From Sulfurimonas sp. hsl 1-7 (GTDB lineage: Bacteria; Campylobacterota; Campylobacteria; Campylobacterales; Sulfurimonadaceae): a stretch of DNA of 64,000 bases. The position numbers and the translations under genes were made by a program. The DNA is taken from assembly GCF_030577135.1 (NCBI RefSeq), contig NZ_JAUIRR010000002.1, positions 248,001-312,000 on the forward strand, read 5' to 3'. Shown one piece after another: positions 25,950 to 35,137 of the stretch. A model generated the notes under the pieces. It had not been told where the DNA came from and did no database searches. It worked only from the letters and a program-made list of their open reading frames with translations. Within the stretch, counting starts at the first letter, position 1. Every line of letters begins with the position of its first letter.

Positions 25950-27875
25950 CTAAAATTGTAAAAAATCTCCATCTTTTACTAATTTAGGGCTAAATAACCC
26001 CTTGTTTTCTTCGATCTCTTGTGCAATTTGTAGAATAAAAGTTGGCTTTATATGATTAATATAGAGTTGAAAATCTTTTCTTTTTACATTTTTTAAACTC
26101 TCAAACAACATTTTTGGTGTTAAATGTTTACTCTCAACTGCTAAGTTTTCTAATTCATTTGGAAAAGAGCATTCTAAGACTACACTATTAATAGAATTGT
26201 CTTTTTCTATCTCCTTTATAGCACTCTCTAGATTTGCTGTATCTGCAGTAATTAAAATAGAGCTACCATCGCGTGTATATATATAACCGCAACTTGAATC
26301 GGTATGTTCAGTATCAAAAGCTTTTATAGACTCGTTCTCAGATATCTTATATTCACGGCCGAGTTCTATCTCTGTATATTTTACAACCATCTCATTGTTT
26401 GGTAGTTTTATTTTAGAGAAATCAGGCCAAACTTCATCATTGAGAAAATGTTTTTTGATAGCATCAATGGTCCCTTTTGTTCCAAGGATGTTAATAGTAT
26501 TTTTTCTGATACCGAAATAGTTATCTATAATATAGGCAATATCAACTATATGGTCAAGATGTTGATGAGTTAGCCAAATGTTTTTCACATGAATAGATTC
26601 TTCCCCTAAAGCCTCAAGTAAATTACCTGCATCTATTACATCTGTTTTGTTCAGAGCAAAAGAGCTTGTCCCAAACCCTTTTGCTTTTGTTCCGTAGGCA
26701 CCGAGAACTTTAATATTTCTAGTTTTTTCGATCTTCTCTTCTACATATTTATATTCATCTTTAAACGTATCGCGAATAGTATAAAACTGTTCAATATTCT
26801 CAAAGAATATATCTATAAGTACAGGGTCAAAGTGTTTCCCCTTCTCCTCTTTAAAGAGTTCTATGATTCTTTCATCATCCCACGCTTTTTTATATACCCT
26901 GTCACTTCCAAGGGCATCAAATACATCGGCTATAGCAGTAATGCGACCATAGATATGGATATCCTCCCCTTTAAGACCTTGAGGGTATCCTGTTCCATTG
27001 TATTTTTCATGATGTTGGTGCGCTACGATTGCCGCAGCTTTCAATAGTTTTCTCTCGGAACCTTGGAGTATGTCGAATCCAAGCTGTGCATGGGTATCCA
27101 TAATCTTACGCTCATCTTCATTAAAGCGGCCGTTTTTATTTAAAATACTATCGGGGATTGCAACCTTCCCGATATCATGCATTGGACTTGCTTGTTTGAG
27201 TAGTTCAGCCTCTTTTTCACTGAGTCCGTATTTTATAGCAAGCAGTTTAGAATATTCAGCAACACGTTTTACATGGTTCCCGGTCTCTTTTGAGCGGCTC
27301 TCACCAACTGCACCCATAGTAAAGACAACCTCTCTTTGTGTCTCTTCTATCTCTTGTGTCAGTTTTGCAGATACGATAGTTTCTGCTGCATAAGTAGTGG
27401 CAAGGGTAAGTCTTTCCATATCCCTCTCATCAAAAATACCACTATTGCCTTGACGGTTTATAACCTGAAAAGCACCGATTACATTCTCATTATAGTCATA
27501 CATAGGTATAACCATCATCGATTTTGTTTTATAACCTGTTTTCTCATCTATATATCTGTTAAAGCGCTCATCTTTATAAACATCATCAATGATGTATCGA
27601 GTACCGTTTACTATAGACTCCCCTACTATACCTGAGTCAATAGGTAACTCTATGGGTGCTATACCTTGAGCTACTTTGGTTTTGATTGTTTTTTTGTCAT
27701 CACTCACAATCCAAACACTACAACGATCGGCACTGCTTAATGCTTTCCCCATACTTGCCAGCAGTTCAATAACCTCATCATAATTTCTACGTGAAGAAAC
27801 TTCTGCTAAATAAACAAAAATAAGTTCTAACAGTTCAGTAGCACCTAATGAACCAATCTCATTTTTCATACTCAT
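25950..27875 (-). CDS. GAF + HD-GYP + class II cyclic nucleotide phosphodiesterase fusion
   Basis: A 641-residue soluble protein with three parts. Residues about 25-170 form a GAF domain (RCSVWIVSD, MMVIPMYD, GAFQVINRQ). Residues about 180-370 form an HD-GYP c-di-GMP phosphodiesterase with MHDIGK (H233, D234), HQHHEKYNGTGYPQGLKGE and DVFDALGSDRVYKK. Residues about 388-641 match the metallo-beta-lactamase-fold class II 3',5'-cyclic nucleotide phosphodiesterase: THQHLDH (436-442), FLNDEVWPDFSKI, ITADTA (D545), ECSFPNE, SKHLTP (H584) and INHIKP (H608). It overlaps the upstream cyclase by 4 bases (ATGA), so the pair is coupled. Predicted to hydrolyse both c-di-GMP and cAMP; both activities are inferred from intact motifs. 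Confidence 0.9.
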   Translation of the reverse strand: MSMKNEIGSLGATELLELIFVYLAEVSSRRNYDEVIELLASMGKALSSADRCSVWIVSDDKKTIKTKVAQGIAPIELPIDSGIVGESIVNGTRYIIDDVYKDERFNRYIDEKTGYKTKSMMVIPMYDYNENVIGAFQVINRQGNSGIFDERDMERLTLATTYAAETIVSAKLTQEIEETQREVVFTMGAVGESRSKETGNHVKRVAEYSKLLAIKYGLSEKEAELLKQASPMHDIGKVAIPDSILNKNGRFNEDERKIMDTHAQLGFDILQGSERKLLKAAAIVAHQHHEKYNGTGYPQGLKGEDIHIYGRITAIADVFDALGSDRVYKKAWDDERIIELFKEEKGKHFDPVLIDIFFENIEQFYTIRDTFKDEYKYVEEKIEKTRNIKVLGAYGTKAKGFGTSSFALNKTDVIDAGNLLEALGEESIHVKNIWLTHQHLDHIVDIAYIIDNYFGIRKNTINILGTKGTIDAIKKHFLNDEVWPDFSKIKLPNNEMVVKYTEIELGREYKISENESIKAFDTEHTDSSCGYIYTRDGSSILITADTANLESAIKEIEKDNSINSVVLECSFPNELENLAVESKHLTPKMLFESLKNVKRKDFQLYINHIKPTFILQIAQEIEENKGLFSPKLVKDGDFLQF

Positions 27876-29737
27876 TCCACCTTGGCAGTTATTATATCAT
27901 TTTTATCAGAGACGAGTTGATAGATCTTCACCTCATCTTTTTTACCCTTAATGGCTGTATAGCCTAAGTCCTTACAGATAAAAAGATCTTTTACAAATTC
28001 ATACGTATAACTGGAGATAATTATATCTACTCCAAACTCTTTGGTTTTTGACTCTAGTCGTGAAGCAAGGTTTACACTATCGCCAATTATGGTGTAGTTA
28101 AACCTTTTTGTTGCACCCATATTTCCAACAACAGCTTCACCGGTATTGATACCTACCCCTATATGTATAGGGGCTATACCGTCACCTTCAAGCTCTTCAT
28201 TTAAGCGTGCTAGTTTTTCTCTCATATCCAATGCACACCTGCAAGCTGCCTCAGCATGATTTTCAACATCTACAGGTGCATTAAAAAATGCCATTACCGC
28301 ATCACCTATATATTTATCGAGCATCCCTTTATTATCCATAACTGCCTGAGTCATTGGAGTAAAGTACCTATTTAAAAGATGGATCAGTTTTTGAGGATCA
28401 TTCATCTCCTCAGATATTGTCGTAAAATTACGTATATCGCTAAAAAGGATACTCAGCTCTTTTTTCTCGCCGCCAAGCTCTAAAGACTTTTCACTATTTG
28501 CCAGTTTATTGAGTAGTTCGCGCGAGAGATAACTAGAAAATGCTTTTTTAATAAATCTGGCATCTTTTTCATGAATATAAAAAAGGATAAACTCTTGAAT
28601 GAATGCACTCAGTATCAATGCAAGTAATGGGTAAAACGTATCGATATAGATAGAGTAGTTAATAAAAAGAGCTTTTGCTGTTATAAATAAAACAGCATAA
28701 GAGAGCACATATGCAACGACTCTAGAAAAAACCTTCTTCATATAAAGTATATAAAGGAGCACAAGTAGCATTATTGTTGCTGTAAAAACTAAATTGAGCC
28801 ACTGTGCTTCGAAGATAAGTTCATTATTTAAAAAGTTGGATAAAAATGTATAGTGGATATATACCCCGTAAAGATTCCCGATCGGTGTCGGGACAACATC
28901 ACCAATCCCCATCTCCGTCACGCCAAAGAGAACGATCTTCTCTTTGAGCTCGGAACTTTTCACATCACCGTTATAAAGGTCCAAAAATGAGATCGTTTTA
29001 TACTCATTCTTCTTATAAAAATTAAGTCTGGTAAATCCATGTTCGTTAATTGGTATTGAGAGCTGGTTTAGAAGCAAAGTGTTTGCATTTTTACGATCAA
29101 CATCCCTGTTAAATTTCAAACGTAAACTTTGTAAACCCAGTGATGGGTAAAGTGAATTATGAAGATAAAATGCAGTAGGATAAAATCTATAAAGCTTGTC
29201 ACTTGAAGAGAGTGTTGAAAAAGCACCCTGTAGTGTACAAGAGTCCAATATCGGTTCTACGTTTAACTCTGCATAATCTGCTTTTAAAAACTTGTTTCCC
29301 TCTTTCATTTTTGTTTGCAGCAGGTCTAAACTTGAGTTTTGCAAAATATCTAGCTGTGCTTCACCAAGCTCTTGTGTAGCATTTGTTCTTAGAAAAAATC
29401 CGCAGATACTATTATCTAAACTACCTAATACTTCTGAAAACTTTTCATCAGAAGGTGTAGGTTCTGAAAACACCATATCTAAAGCGAGCACATCAGCATC
29501 TTGCAGTTTTACAATTCCCTCAGCCAAAACTGCTCTATCCCAAGGCCAGCGTCCAAAATGGTTTACGCTTTTCTCATCAATCGCTACTACTACTACGTCC
29601 GGATTTATCTTTTTCTGAGTGAGCTGAAAATTGATATCGTTAAATCTTTGCGCAAAAGACTCTAGTAGTTCAATTTTCTCAAATTGTAAAAAAAGGACAA
29701 ACAGTACCGTTAAAAATGCAACTACACTAAATCTCAT
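27872..29737 (-). CDS. CHASE2-domain class III adenylate cyclase
   Basis: A 621-residue membrane protein. One TM helix (about residues 3-18), a periplasmic CHASE2 sensor (about 35-300, with ALDMVFSEPTPSDE and FGVTEMGIGDVVPTP), three TM helices (about 312-385) and a cytosolic cyclase domain (about 420-610). Metal-binding Asp residues are D434 in FSDIRNF and D479 in DKYIGDAVMAFF; K475 and T549 fit adenine rather than guanine recognition; N556 and R560 in NLASR are the transition-state pair. So cAMP is the likely product. It overlaps the FecR-domain gene by 11 bases upstream and the phosphodiesterase gene by 4 bases downstream. Confidence 0.93.
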   Translation of the reverse strand: MRFSVVAFLTVLFVLFLQFEKIELLESFAQRFNDINFQLTQKKINPDVVVVAIDEKSVNHFGRWPWDRAVLAEGIVKLQDADVLALDMVFSEPTPSDEKFSEVLGSLDNSICGFFLRTNATQELGEAQLDILQNSSLDLLQTKMKEGNKFLKADYAELNVEPILDSCTLQGAFSTLSSSDKLYRFYPTAFYLHNSLYPSLGLQSLRLKFNRDVDRKNANTLLLNQLSIPINEHGFTRLNFYKKNEYKTISFLDLYNGDVKSSELKEKIVLFGVTEMGIGDVVPTPIGNLYGVYIHYTFLSNFLNNELIFEAQWLNLVFTATIMLLVLLYILYMKKVFSRVVAYVLSYAVLFITAKALFINYSIYIDTFYPLLALILSAFIQEFILFYIHEKDARFIKKAFSSYLSRELLNKLANSEKSLELGGEKKELSILFSDIRNFTTISEEMNDPQKLIHLLNRYFTPMTQAVMDNKGMLDKYIGDAVMAFFNAPVDVENHAEAACRCALDMREKLARLNEELEGDGIAPIHIGVGINTGEAVVGNMGATKRFNYTIIGDSVNLASRLESKTKEFGVDIIISSYTYEFVKDLFICKDLGYTAIKGKKDEVKIYQLVSDKNDIITAKVE

Positions 29738-30419
29738 CTATCAGTTTCTCAAAATACTCAAACTCTTTATAATCATCTTTTTCAAAGCTATCCTCTTTTA
29801 CAAGATTCTGATCAAAACTCAGTTTATTTTGTTTTTGGAGATCAAATGCTTTTGTAGTCATCACTTTTTCATAACCGCTGTAACCGTTTTTGTACTCTTC
29901 AAAGCCCTGTTGCTGTTGTGCTTTAAAAGCTTCAAAGTCGGCATTGATTTTTTTTCTGTAAAGTTCAAACTCCTCTTTGATGCTGTTGATCCCGACAAGC
30001 CCCTCTTGTAATAATACCTCTTTTTGCTCCTCGGCTTTTACGATAAACGTAGTCCCTTTGATCCCGATGATCGCAAAATCTGTTTTCACTTTAAATGAAT
30101 TTTTTACTTTTTTAGAAGTGACCTTGTAATAAACACGACCTTTTTCCTGTGCTAGTTCTGAAGCAGAGCCAAAATGAACTATAGAATCTGCATCTAACAC
30201 AAGTGTAGAGTTATCTACTAAAACTATCTTTGCATATGAGTCTTTATAGGAAGTAATAATATCACCCTCTTGGATCTGATATCCTTGCTGGACTTTCACT
30301 TTTTTAATGCTTTGTGATGATTTTACTTTAACATTCCCTTGAACATATTCAACACTCCCTATTACAGAAGCGTAAATATATGTAAAACTCGCTATCATTA
30401 ACATCAAGAATAGTTTCAT
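29727..30419 (-). CDS. Exported FecR-domain protein
   Basis: A 230-residue protein with a signal peptide (MKLFLMLMIASFTYIYA), a FecR-type beta domain (about residues 20-145: GNVKV, GYQIQEGDIITS, GRVYYKV, TDFAIIGIKGTTFIV) and a helical, Gln/Lys/Glu-rich tail (EAFKAQQQQGFEEYKNG). FecR domains in the periplasm often pass signals to membrane partners. It is the first gene of the operon and its end overlaps the cyclase start by 11 bases, so a role as periplasmic partner for the CHASE2 sensor is a reasonable guess. No TonB receptor or ECF sigma factor is nearby, which argues against classical iron signalling. Confidence 0.85.
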   Translation of the reverse strand: MKLFLMLMIASFTYIYASVIGSVEYVQGNVKVKSSQSIKKVKVQQGYQIQEGDIITSYKDSYAKIVLVDNSTLVLDADSIVHFGSASELAQEKGRVYYKVTSKKVKNSFKVKTDFAIIGIKGTTFIVKAEEQKEVLLQEGLVGINSIKEEFELYRKKINADFEAFKAQQQQGFEEYKNGYSGYEKVMTTKAFDLQKQNKLSFDQNLVKEDSFEKDDYKEFEYFEKLIDEI

Positions 30420-30479
30420 ATAAGACCTTTGTTAAAAGCTTTTATCTGATTATATCATTTTATTAAAAAAAGGGAGAAG

Positions 30480-31208
30480 ATGTTAAAAATACTTTTTTCA
30501 CCTTCTGAAGGGAAAAATGTCGGCGGTGATACAGCTGCTAAAGAGATCTTTGGAGCCGTATCAGCCAGAGATGAGATTTTACGAACTTATAATGAGATCG
30601 TAAACAGTGGTGACGAAGAGAAGATCACGGCTCTTTTTGGGATCAAGAAGTTTGACGACTGCAAACCGTATATAGAAGATATTTTTGACGCACCGCTTAT
30701 GAGTGCCATTGAGAGATATGACGGAGTAGCGTATGACTATCTACAGTACAGTTCATTAGACAAAAACGCACAAAACTACCTCAAAGAAAATACTATCATA
30801 TTTTCAAACCTATACGGGCCGCTGCTTGGTGGAGACCCGATAGCAAACTATAAAGTAAAACAGGGTAACTCCATAGGTGAGATAGCACCCGATAAATTTT
30901 ACAAAGATCGCTTTTCGTATCAACTTGATCTCTATCTTTCAAACAGTGATATCTTGGATCTTCGTGCAGGCTATTACGACAAGTTTTATAAAACTACTCA
31001 ACCCTACACTACGCTAAAGTTTTTGAAAAATGGAAAGACGGTGTCACACTGGGCAAAAGCATATCGCGGTATAGTACTGCGTGAGATTGCAAAAGCAGGG
31101 ATCACATCTTTGGAAGAGTTTAATAAACTCGAAATTGAAAACCTTCAAGTCAAAGAGATTAAAAAAACAAAAAATAAAACTGAAATAGTATATGAGATCG
31201 TAGAATGA
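30480..31208 (+). CDS. yaaA: YaaA family peroxide-stress protein
   Basis: A 242-residue protein of the YaaA/DUF328 family, which in E. coli limits free iron and protects DNA during peroxide stress. Visible landmarks are the N-terminal LFSPSEGKN, RYDGVAYDYLQYSSL, IFSNLYGPLLGGDPIANYKVK and VSHWAKAYRG. GGGAG precedes the ATG. It overlaps the next gene (ATGA, 4 bases), so they are likely co-expressed. Divergent from the FecR-domain gene across 60 bases. Confidence 0.9.
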   Translation: MLKILFSPSEGKNVGGDTAAKEIFGAVSARDEILRTYNEIVNSGDEEKITALFGIKKFDDCKPYIEDIFDAPLMSAIERYDGVAYDYLQYSSLDKNAQNYLKENTIIFSNLYGPLLGGDPIANYKVKQGNSIGEIAPDKFYKDRFSYQLDLYLSNSDILDLRAGYYDKFYKTTQPYTTLKFLKNGKTVSHWAKAYRGIVLREIAKAGITSLEEFNKLEIENLQVKEIKKTKNKTEIVYEIVE

Positions 31209-31960
31209 AACAAGATTCACAAGAGTATAAACAAAGAAAAGCATTTTTTGAAAAGCTGATCACCCTTTACGGGCGTAATGTCGTTGTAGAAGTACTGCAA
31301 GATAAAAACATCGAAGTACACAAACTTCACCTTGCAAAATCGAATAAACCTGACGGTGCAATTAAAAAGATTATGCAGCTGGCAAAACAGCGTAATATAG
31401 AGATCACTTACCATGAAAAAAATGCCCTTAGCCGCATCAGTAAAAATGCTAAGCAGGATCAGGGTGTAGCGATCGATGTTTTTTCAAAAACCTATCAAAA
31501 TGCAGATGCGATCAAAGAGTTGCAAGAGTATAGACTTATCGCACTTGACGGAATTCAAAATCCTCAAAATCTTGGAATGATCATTAGAAGCTGTGCGGCT
31601 GGTAATGTAGATGGAATAATACTTCCGAAAAAGAATTCTGCAAAGATCTCACCTCTTGTGATCAAAGCAAGTGCCGGGACACTTTTTAAGATACCTATCT
31701 ATTTTTGCGACAGTTTGGAAAATGTTTTAGGGGAGCTTGATAATGCGAAGATATATGCTCTTTCACTTGAAGCAAAGAACTCTTTGTATGATCTCAAACC
31801 CTCAAACAAATCTATCTTTGTTTTGGGAAATGAGAGCGAGGGGGTAAGCTCGGAAGTACAAAAACTATGTAACGACTCTTTAATTATCCCAATGAACAGA
31901 GGGGTTGAGTCACTCAACGTTGCAGTGACTGCCTCACTGATCGCTTTTATGAGATCATAA
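31205..31960 (+). CDS. rlmB: TrmH/SpoU family RNA 2'-O-ribose methyltransferase (RlmB-like)
   Basis: A 251-residue SPOUT enzyme. The N-terminal substrate-binding domain (about 1-95, YGRNVVVEVL, DQGVAIDV) is followed by the knotted SAM domain with motif 1 LDGIQNPQNLGMIIRSC, motif 2 VLGNESEGVS and motif 3 IPMNRGVESLNVAVTASL. It probably methylates 23S rRNA; the exact nucleotide cannot be set from sequence, so the symbol is tentative. Coupled to yaaA by a 4-base overlap; its end overlaps the convergent thioredoxin-like gene by 14 bases. Confidence 0.85.
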   Translation: MKQDSQEYKQRKAFFEKLITLYGRNVVVEVLQDKNIEVHKLHLAKSNKPDGAIKKIMQLAKQRNIEITYHEKNALSRISKNAKQDQGVAIDVFSKTYQNADAIKELQEYRLIALDGIQNPQNLGMIIRSCAAGNVDGIILPKKNSAKISPLVIKASAGTLFKIPIYFCDSLENVLGELDNAKIYALSLEAKNSLYDLKPSNKSIFVLGNESEGVSSEVQKLCNDSLIIPMNRGVESLNVAVTASLIAFMRS

Positions 31961-32267
31961 TCTCATAAGGGCGTTTGATCTCACGGATCACCTCATCAAC
32001 TGACATATGACGAGATTTTCTTAAAAACTCTCTGCCGTCTAAAAAGATAAGTACCGTCGGGATCGTAAAAACACTAAAGTGCGCAGCTACCTCTTGATCG
32101 ATCGAAGTATCTACACTTACAATCTCAAACTCTTTAAAGTTTGCATCGATCGCTTCAAGAAGTTTTGGTTTAAGTGCATGACACACATTACAAGTCGGTG
32201 CTGAGAAGTACACCATTACAGCCAGATTTTCTTTAATTTTATTTTCTATCTCTTCTATTGTTTGCAT
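31947..32267 (-). CDS. Thioredoxin-like protein with CxxC active site
   Basis: A 106-residue cytosolic thioredoxin-fold protein (no signal peptide). The active site is SAPTCNVCHALKP, so CNVC in place of the CGPC of thioredoxin, and the cis-proline loop is FTIPTVLIFLDG. The reduced surface near the site suggests a specialised reductase rather than the main thioredoxin. It starts back-to-back with the AEC transporter and ends inside the methyltransferase gene. Confidence 0.87.
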   Translation of the reverse strand: MQTIEEIENKIKENLAVMVYFSAPTCNVCHALKPKLLEAIDANFKEFEIVSVDTSIDQEVAAHFSVFTIPTVLIFLDGREFLRKSRHMSVDEVIREIKRPYEIMIS

Positions 32268-32286
32268 GAATGAATTTTACTATAAT
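32258..32286 (+). promoter_or_regulatory. Promoter of the AEC transporter gene, predicted leaderless
   Basis: TTGTTT (32258-32263), 17 bases, TATAAT (32281-32286). The expected start point falls at about 32293, the A of an ATG, so the transcript would have essentially no 5' leader. No Shine-Dalgarno is present. Confidence 0.55.
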
Positions 32287-32292
32287 TACCCT

Positions 32293-33201
32293 ATGAGTTC
32301 AATTATATTTAGTATTTTAAGTATCTATGTTTTTATCGTCATGGGTTACATTGCCAAACGCAGTTTCAAAGAGAAGATCGACGATAAAACGATCACCTTG
32401 CTTAACGTCTATTTTTTACAAGTTTTTTTAACATTTTGGGGACTTTTAATACATCCTGTAGATATTACACTTCTTTATGCTCCCAGTATTTATTTTGTGA
32501 TCGTTCTTATAGCCTTAATCATTTCAGCTCTTTTTGCACGTTATCTTTTCACTCAGAAGAAAGAGTACTCAATAGCTATGGTGGCAGCTCTGATCGGAAA
32601 TACAGGAAATTTAGGGATACCGCTCAATATAGCAATCTTCGGTGAGGAGTCTATCCCCTATACGACTGTCGTAAACCTTGTTAATGTATTTGTAGTTTAT
32701 ACGATCGGAGTTTATTACTACTCACGAGGCAGTTTTGATATTAAAACTTCATTACTGAACATAGTGAAACTTCCCATTCTTTGGGCAGCGATTATTGCGA
32801 TCACATTAAGTGTTTTTCATTATAAACCGAGTGATGAGATTATGAAGATGTTGATGATGGGTGCTTATGCTTCCATGACAATGCAGCTCTTTTTATTTGG
32901 TGTTTATCTTTACGGCACGAAAATCAAAGAGATCAACAAAACTCTGATCACTTGGGTGCTTAGTTTTAAGTTTTTACTCCTGCCTATCGTAACATTTATA
33001 GTGCTTTACTTTATAGAACTTGACCCGATGATCAAAGGGATCATATTTATAGAGCTCCTTATGCCGCTGGCCGTTGCCAATGTAAACCTCGCATCGCTCT
33101 ACGAGTGTGAACCAAAAGTGGTAACAGCTTTAGTCCTTATCTCTTCTGTTTTGTTTTTAGGTATTATCTTCTTGGGAGTAAAGGTTTTAACATACTTATG
33201 A
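32293..33201 (+). CDS. AEC family (auxin-efflux-carrier type) transporter
   Basis: A 302-residue inner-membrane protein with about ten hydrophobic segments, and the AEC feature of a polar break near GNTGNLGIPLNIAIFG (half one) and MPLAVANVNLASLYE (half two). These carriers export organic acids or amino acids; the substrate is not set. I start at MSSIIFSILSIYVF because a promoter -10 lies just before it; an upstream ATG at 32266 would add nine polar residues. It is followed by a lipoprotein gene overlapping by 4 bases. Confidence 0.82.
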   Translation: MSSIIFSILSIYVFIVMGYIAKRSFKEKIDDKTITLLNVYFLQVFLTFWGLLIHPVDITLLYAPSIYFVIVLIALIISALFARYLFTQKKEYSIAMVAALIGNTGNLGIPLNIAIFGEESIPYTTVVNLVNVFVVYTIGVYYYSRGSFDIKTSLLNIVKLPILWAAIIAITLSVFHYKPSDEIMKMLMMGAYASMTMQLFLFGVYLYGTKIKEINKTLITWVLSFKFLLLPIVTFIVLYFIELDPMIKGIIFIELLMPLAVANVNLASLYECEPKVVTALVLISSVLFLGIIFLGVKVLTYL

Positions 33202-33605
33202 AAACCGTTATTGCAATATTTTTCATACTCTTTTTTCTAGGCTGCAGCGATCAAGGGGAGGTCTATGTAAATGATAAAAAGATATTTAACACACCCATAA
33301 AGTGTATGCAGCTCTCAATTTTCCCACCAAATAAAGAGATGGAGTCTACTCTCAAATCCCTCTACCAGTTTGACACAAACTGCTCTTACGAGCTTGCACT
33401 CTCTTATAAAACAGATATAGTATGCAACTCCAACCAAAACTGGGCACAAAAAACTTCAGGTATCCCAAATGGCTACATCCGTATAGAAATAAAAAAAGAG
33501 GGTGTACTCCTTTACACTTACTACAAAGATTTAAAAGGGCCTCTAACTGATGACAAACTTATAGAAGGTTTTAATCGGCTCCAAGATGATCTGAACCTAC
33601 TATGA
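33198..33605 (+). CDS. Small lipoprotein, function unknown
   Basis: A 135-residue protein with a lipobox FFLGC (Cys16), so probably lipid-anchored after SPase II cleavage. Three more Cys (KCMQL, NCSY, VCNSN) could form disulfides. No domain recognised. It overlaps the AEC transporter by 4 bases and the convergent selO by 6 bases. Confidence 0.7.
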   Translation: MKTVIAIFFILFFLGCSDQGEVYVNDKKIFNTPIKCMQLSIFPPNKEMESTLKSLYQFDTNCSYELALSYKTDIVCNSNQNWAQKTSGIPNGYIRIEIKKEGVLLYTYYKDLKGPLTDDKLIEGFNRLQDDLNLL

Positions 33606-35045
33606 TGAGCAACTCAGCTTCAAGTTTTTACTTCTGGGCGGTGTTGGAATATTTAAGTACTCCAACGCCTCATGCTCACTAAAGGGATCGAGCACCACTT
33701 TTAAAAGATCTTCGATCATTGTAAAGTCCCCCTCCTCCTCTTTTTCAATCGCTTTTTGTAAAAGATGGTTTTTCAGTACAAACTTTGGATTTGTCTGCAA
33801 CATCTTTTTGGAACGTTCTGCTTGTGAGAGTTGTTCTTTTTGAACTCTTTCATCGTAAGCCTCAAGCCACTCCTGTAAAGGTGTTTCATATTCACATAGT
33901 GCTAAGAGTTCAGCTTTATCTCCACTATAATGTGAAAGTGTTCTAAAGAAGCGACTGTAATCAACAACACTGCTTTCTAAACTTCCAAGCATCCATCGTA
34001 TAAAAGGGACATCATTTTCATCCTCTTCAAAGAGTCCCATCTTGTTTTTCATCAGCTCAAGATACTCACTCTCATAGATAGAGATAAAATCTTTCTCCAC
34101 AAGCTTGCTCATCTTTATAATATTTACCATAGGGGAGAGTGCGTTTGCTAAAACCGAAAGATTCCACTGCATGATGCTGGGTTGATTTTTAAATGAGTAA
34201 CGCCCCTCTACATCTGTATGGTTACAGATATAGTTCACCTCGTAGTCATCCAACATCGCATAGGGACCATAATCAATAGTACGACCGTCTATCGACATAT
34301 TGTCTGTATTCATAACACCGTGGTTAAAACCTACACTCTGCCAGCGTGCTACTGTCTTTGCACTATTCTCTACAATCTGTGAGAACATCTTAAAGTATCT
34401 GTCCTCTTGACCTTGCAACTCGGGGAATGATTCTTCGATCACATAATCGGCCAAGAGTTGCAGTTTCTCGTACTCTCTTCTTGTTTTAAAATACTCAAAA
34501 GTTCCAAAACGGATCCACGTAGGTGATACCCGTAAAACCATAGCACCCTTTTCCAACCGTTCACGTGCTACATCCGTATCGCTTCCAATCAAAGCTAAAG
34601 CTCGCGAAGTAGCTATGCCTAAACCATACATCGCTTCGCTCATTAAGAACTCTCTAATACTAGAACGCTTCACTGCCCTGCCGTCACCCTCTCTAGAATA
34701 GCGTGTAAGCCCGGAGCCTTTAAGTTGAAGGTTTTGTCCGTTCACTTTACCGAGGTTAATAGCTCTTCCATCCCCCAGACGCGGAACAAAGTAACCAAAC
34801 TGATGCCCGGCGTAACACATTGCAAAAGTTTTTGAACCTGCAAGTTTTTCATTTCCGTTGACAATCTGCACAAGTTTCTCATCATCGCTGAGATCCTCAT
34901 CGATACCTAAAAGCTCTCCACAACTTTGCGACGCGGCAATTAGATACGGTTTTTTTAGCGGCATTGGTTCAACAAGATGATAGAACAACTCAGGAAGTTC
35001 TAAATACGGTGTTGTTAATTTTAAATCAGAAAATTTCATAGACAC
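33600..35045 (-). CDS. selO: Protein adenylyltransferase SelO (YdiU/UPF0061)
   Basis: A 481-residue pseudokinase-fold enzyme that transfers AMP to Ser/Thr/Tyr of target proteins and helps redox stress responses. Landmarks: MCYAGHQFGYFVPRLGDGRA, QLKGSGLTRYSREGDGRAV, SSIREFLMSEAM, HGVMNTDNMSIDG and DYGPYAMLDDY (metal-binding Asp). The C terminus KLSCSS keeps the conserved Cys seen in bacterial members, where eukaryotic SelO has selenocysteine nearby. Monocistronic. Confidence 0.94.
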   Translation of the reverse strand: MSMKFSDLKLTTPYLELPELFYHLVEPMPLKKPYLIAASQSCGELLGIDEDLSDDEKLVQIVNGNEKLAGSKTFAMCYAGHQFGYFVPRLGDGRAINLGKVNGQNLQLKGSGLTRYSREGDGRAVKRSSIREFLMSEAMYGLGIATSRALALIGSDTDVARERLEKGAMVLRVSPTWIRFGTFEYFKTRREYEKLQLLADYVIEESFPELQGQEDRYFKMFSQIVENSAKTVARWQSVGFNHGVMNTDNMSIDGRTIDYGPYAMLDDYEVNYICNHTDVEGRYSFKNQPSIMQWNLSVLANALSPMVNIIKMSKLVEKDFISIYESEYLELMKNKMGLFEEDENDVPFIRWMLGSLESSVVDYSRFFRTLSHYSGDKAELLALCEYETPLQEWLEAYDERVQKEQLSQAERSKKMLQTNPKFVLKNHLLQKAIEKEEEGDFTMIEDLLKVVLDPFSEHEALEYLNIPTPPRSKNLKLSCSS

Positions 35046-35137
35046 CTTTTAGCATGACAAAAATTAAAAAAAACTATTCAAATAAACGCGATAATTTTTT
35101 AGAGCCAATTTTAAGATTAAATAATTAAACTCATAAA

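Noticed and set aside
30420-30479. Strong shared promoter between fecR-domain and yaaA genes
   Set aside because: The 60-base gap is AT-rich with only vague TATATC/TATTAA boxes; nothing distinctive enough to annotate.
33600-33620. Selenocysteine at the SelO C terminus
   Set aside because: The C terminus reads KLSCSS then TAG, with ordinary Cys and no in-frame UGA readthrough context.
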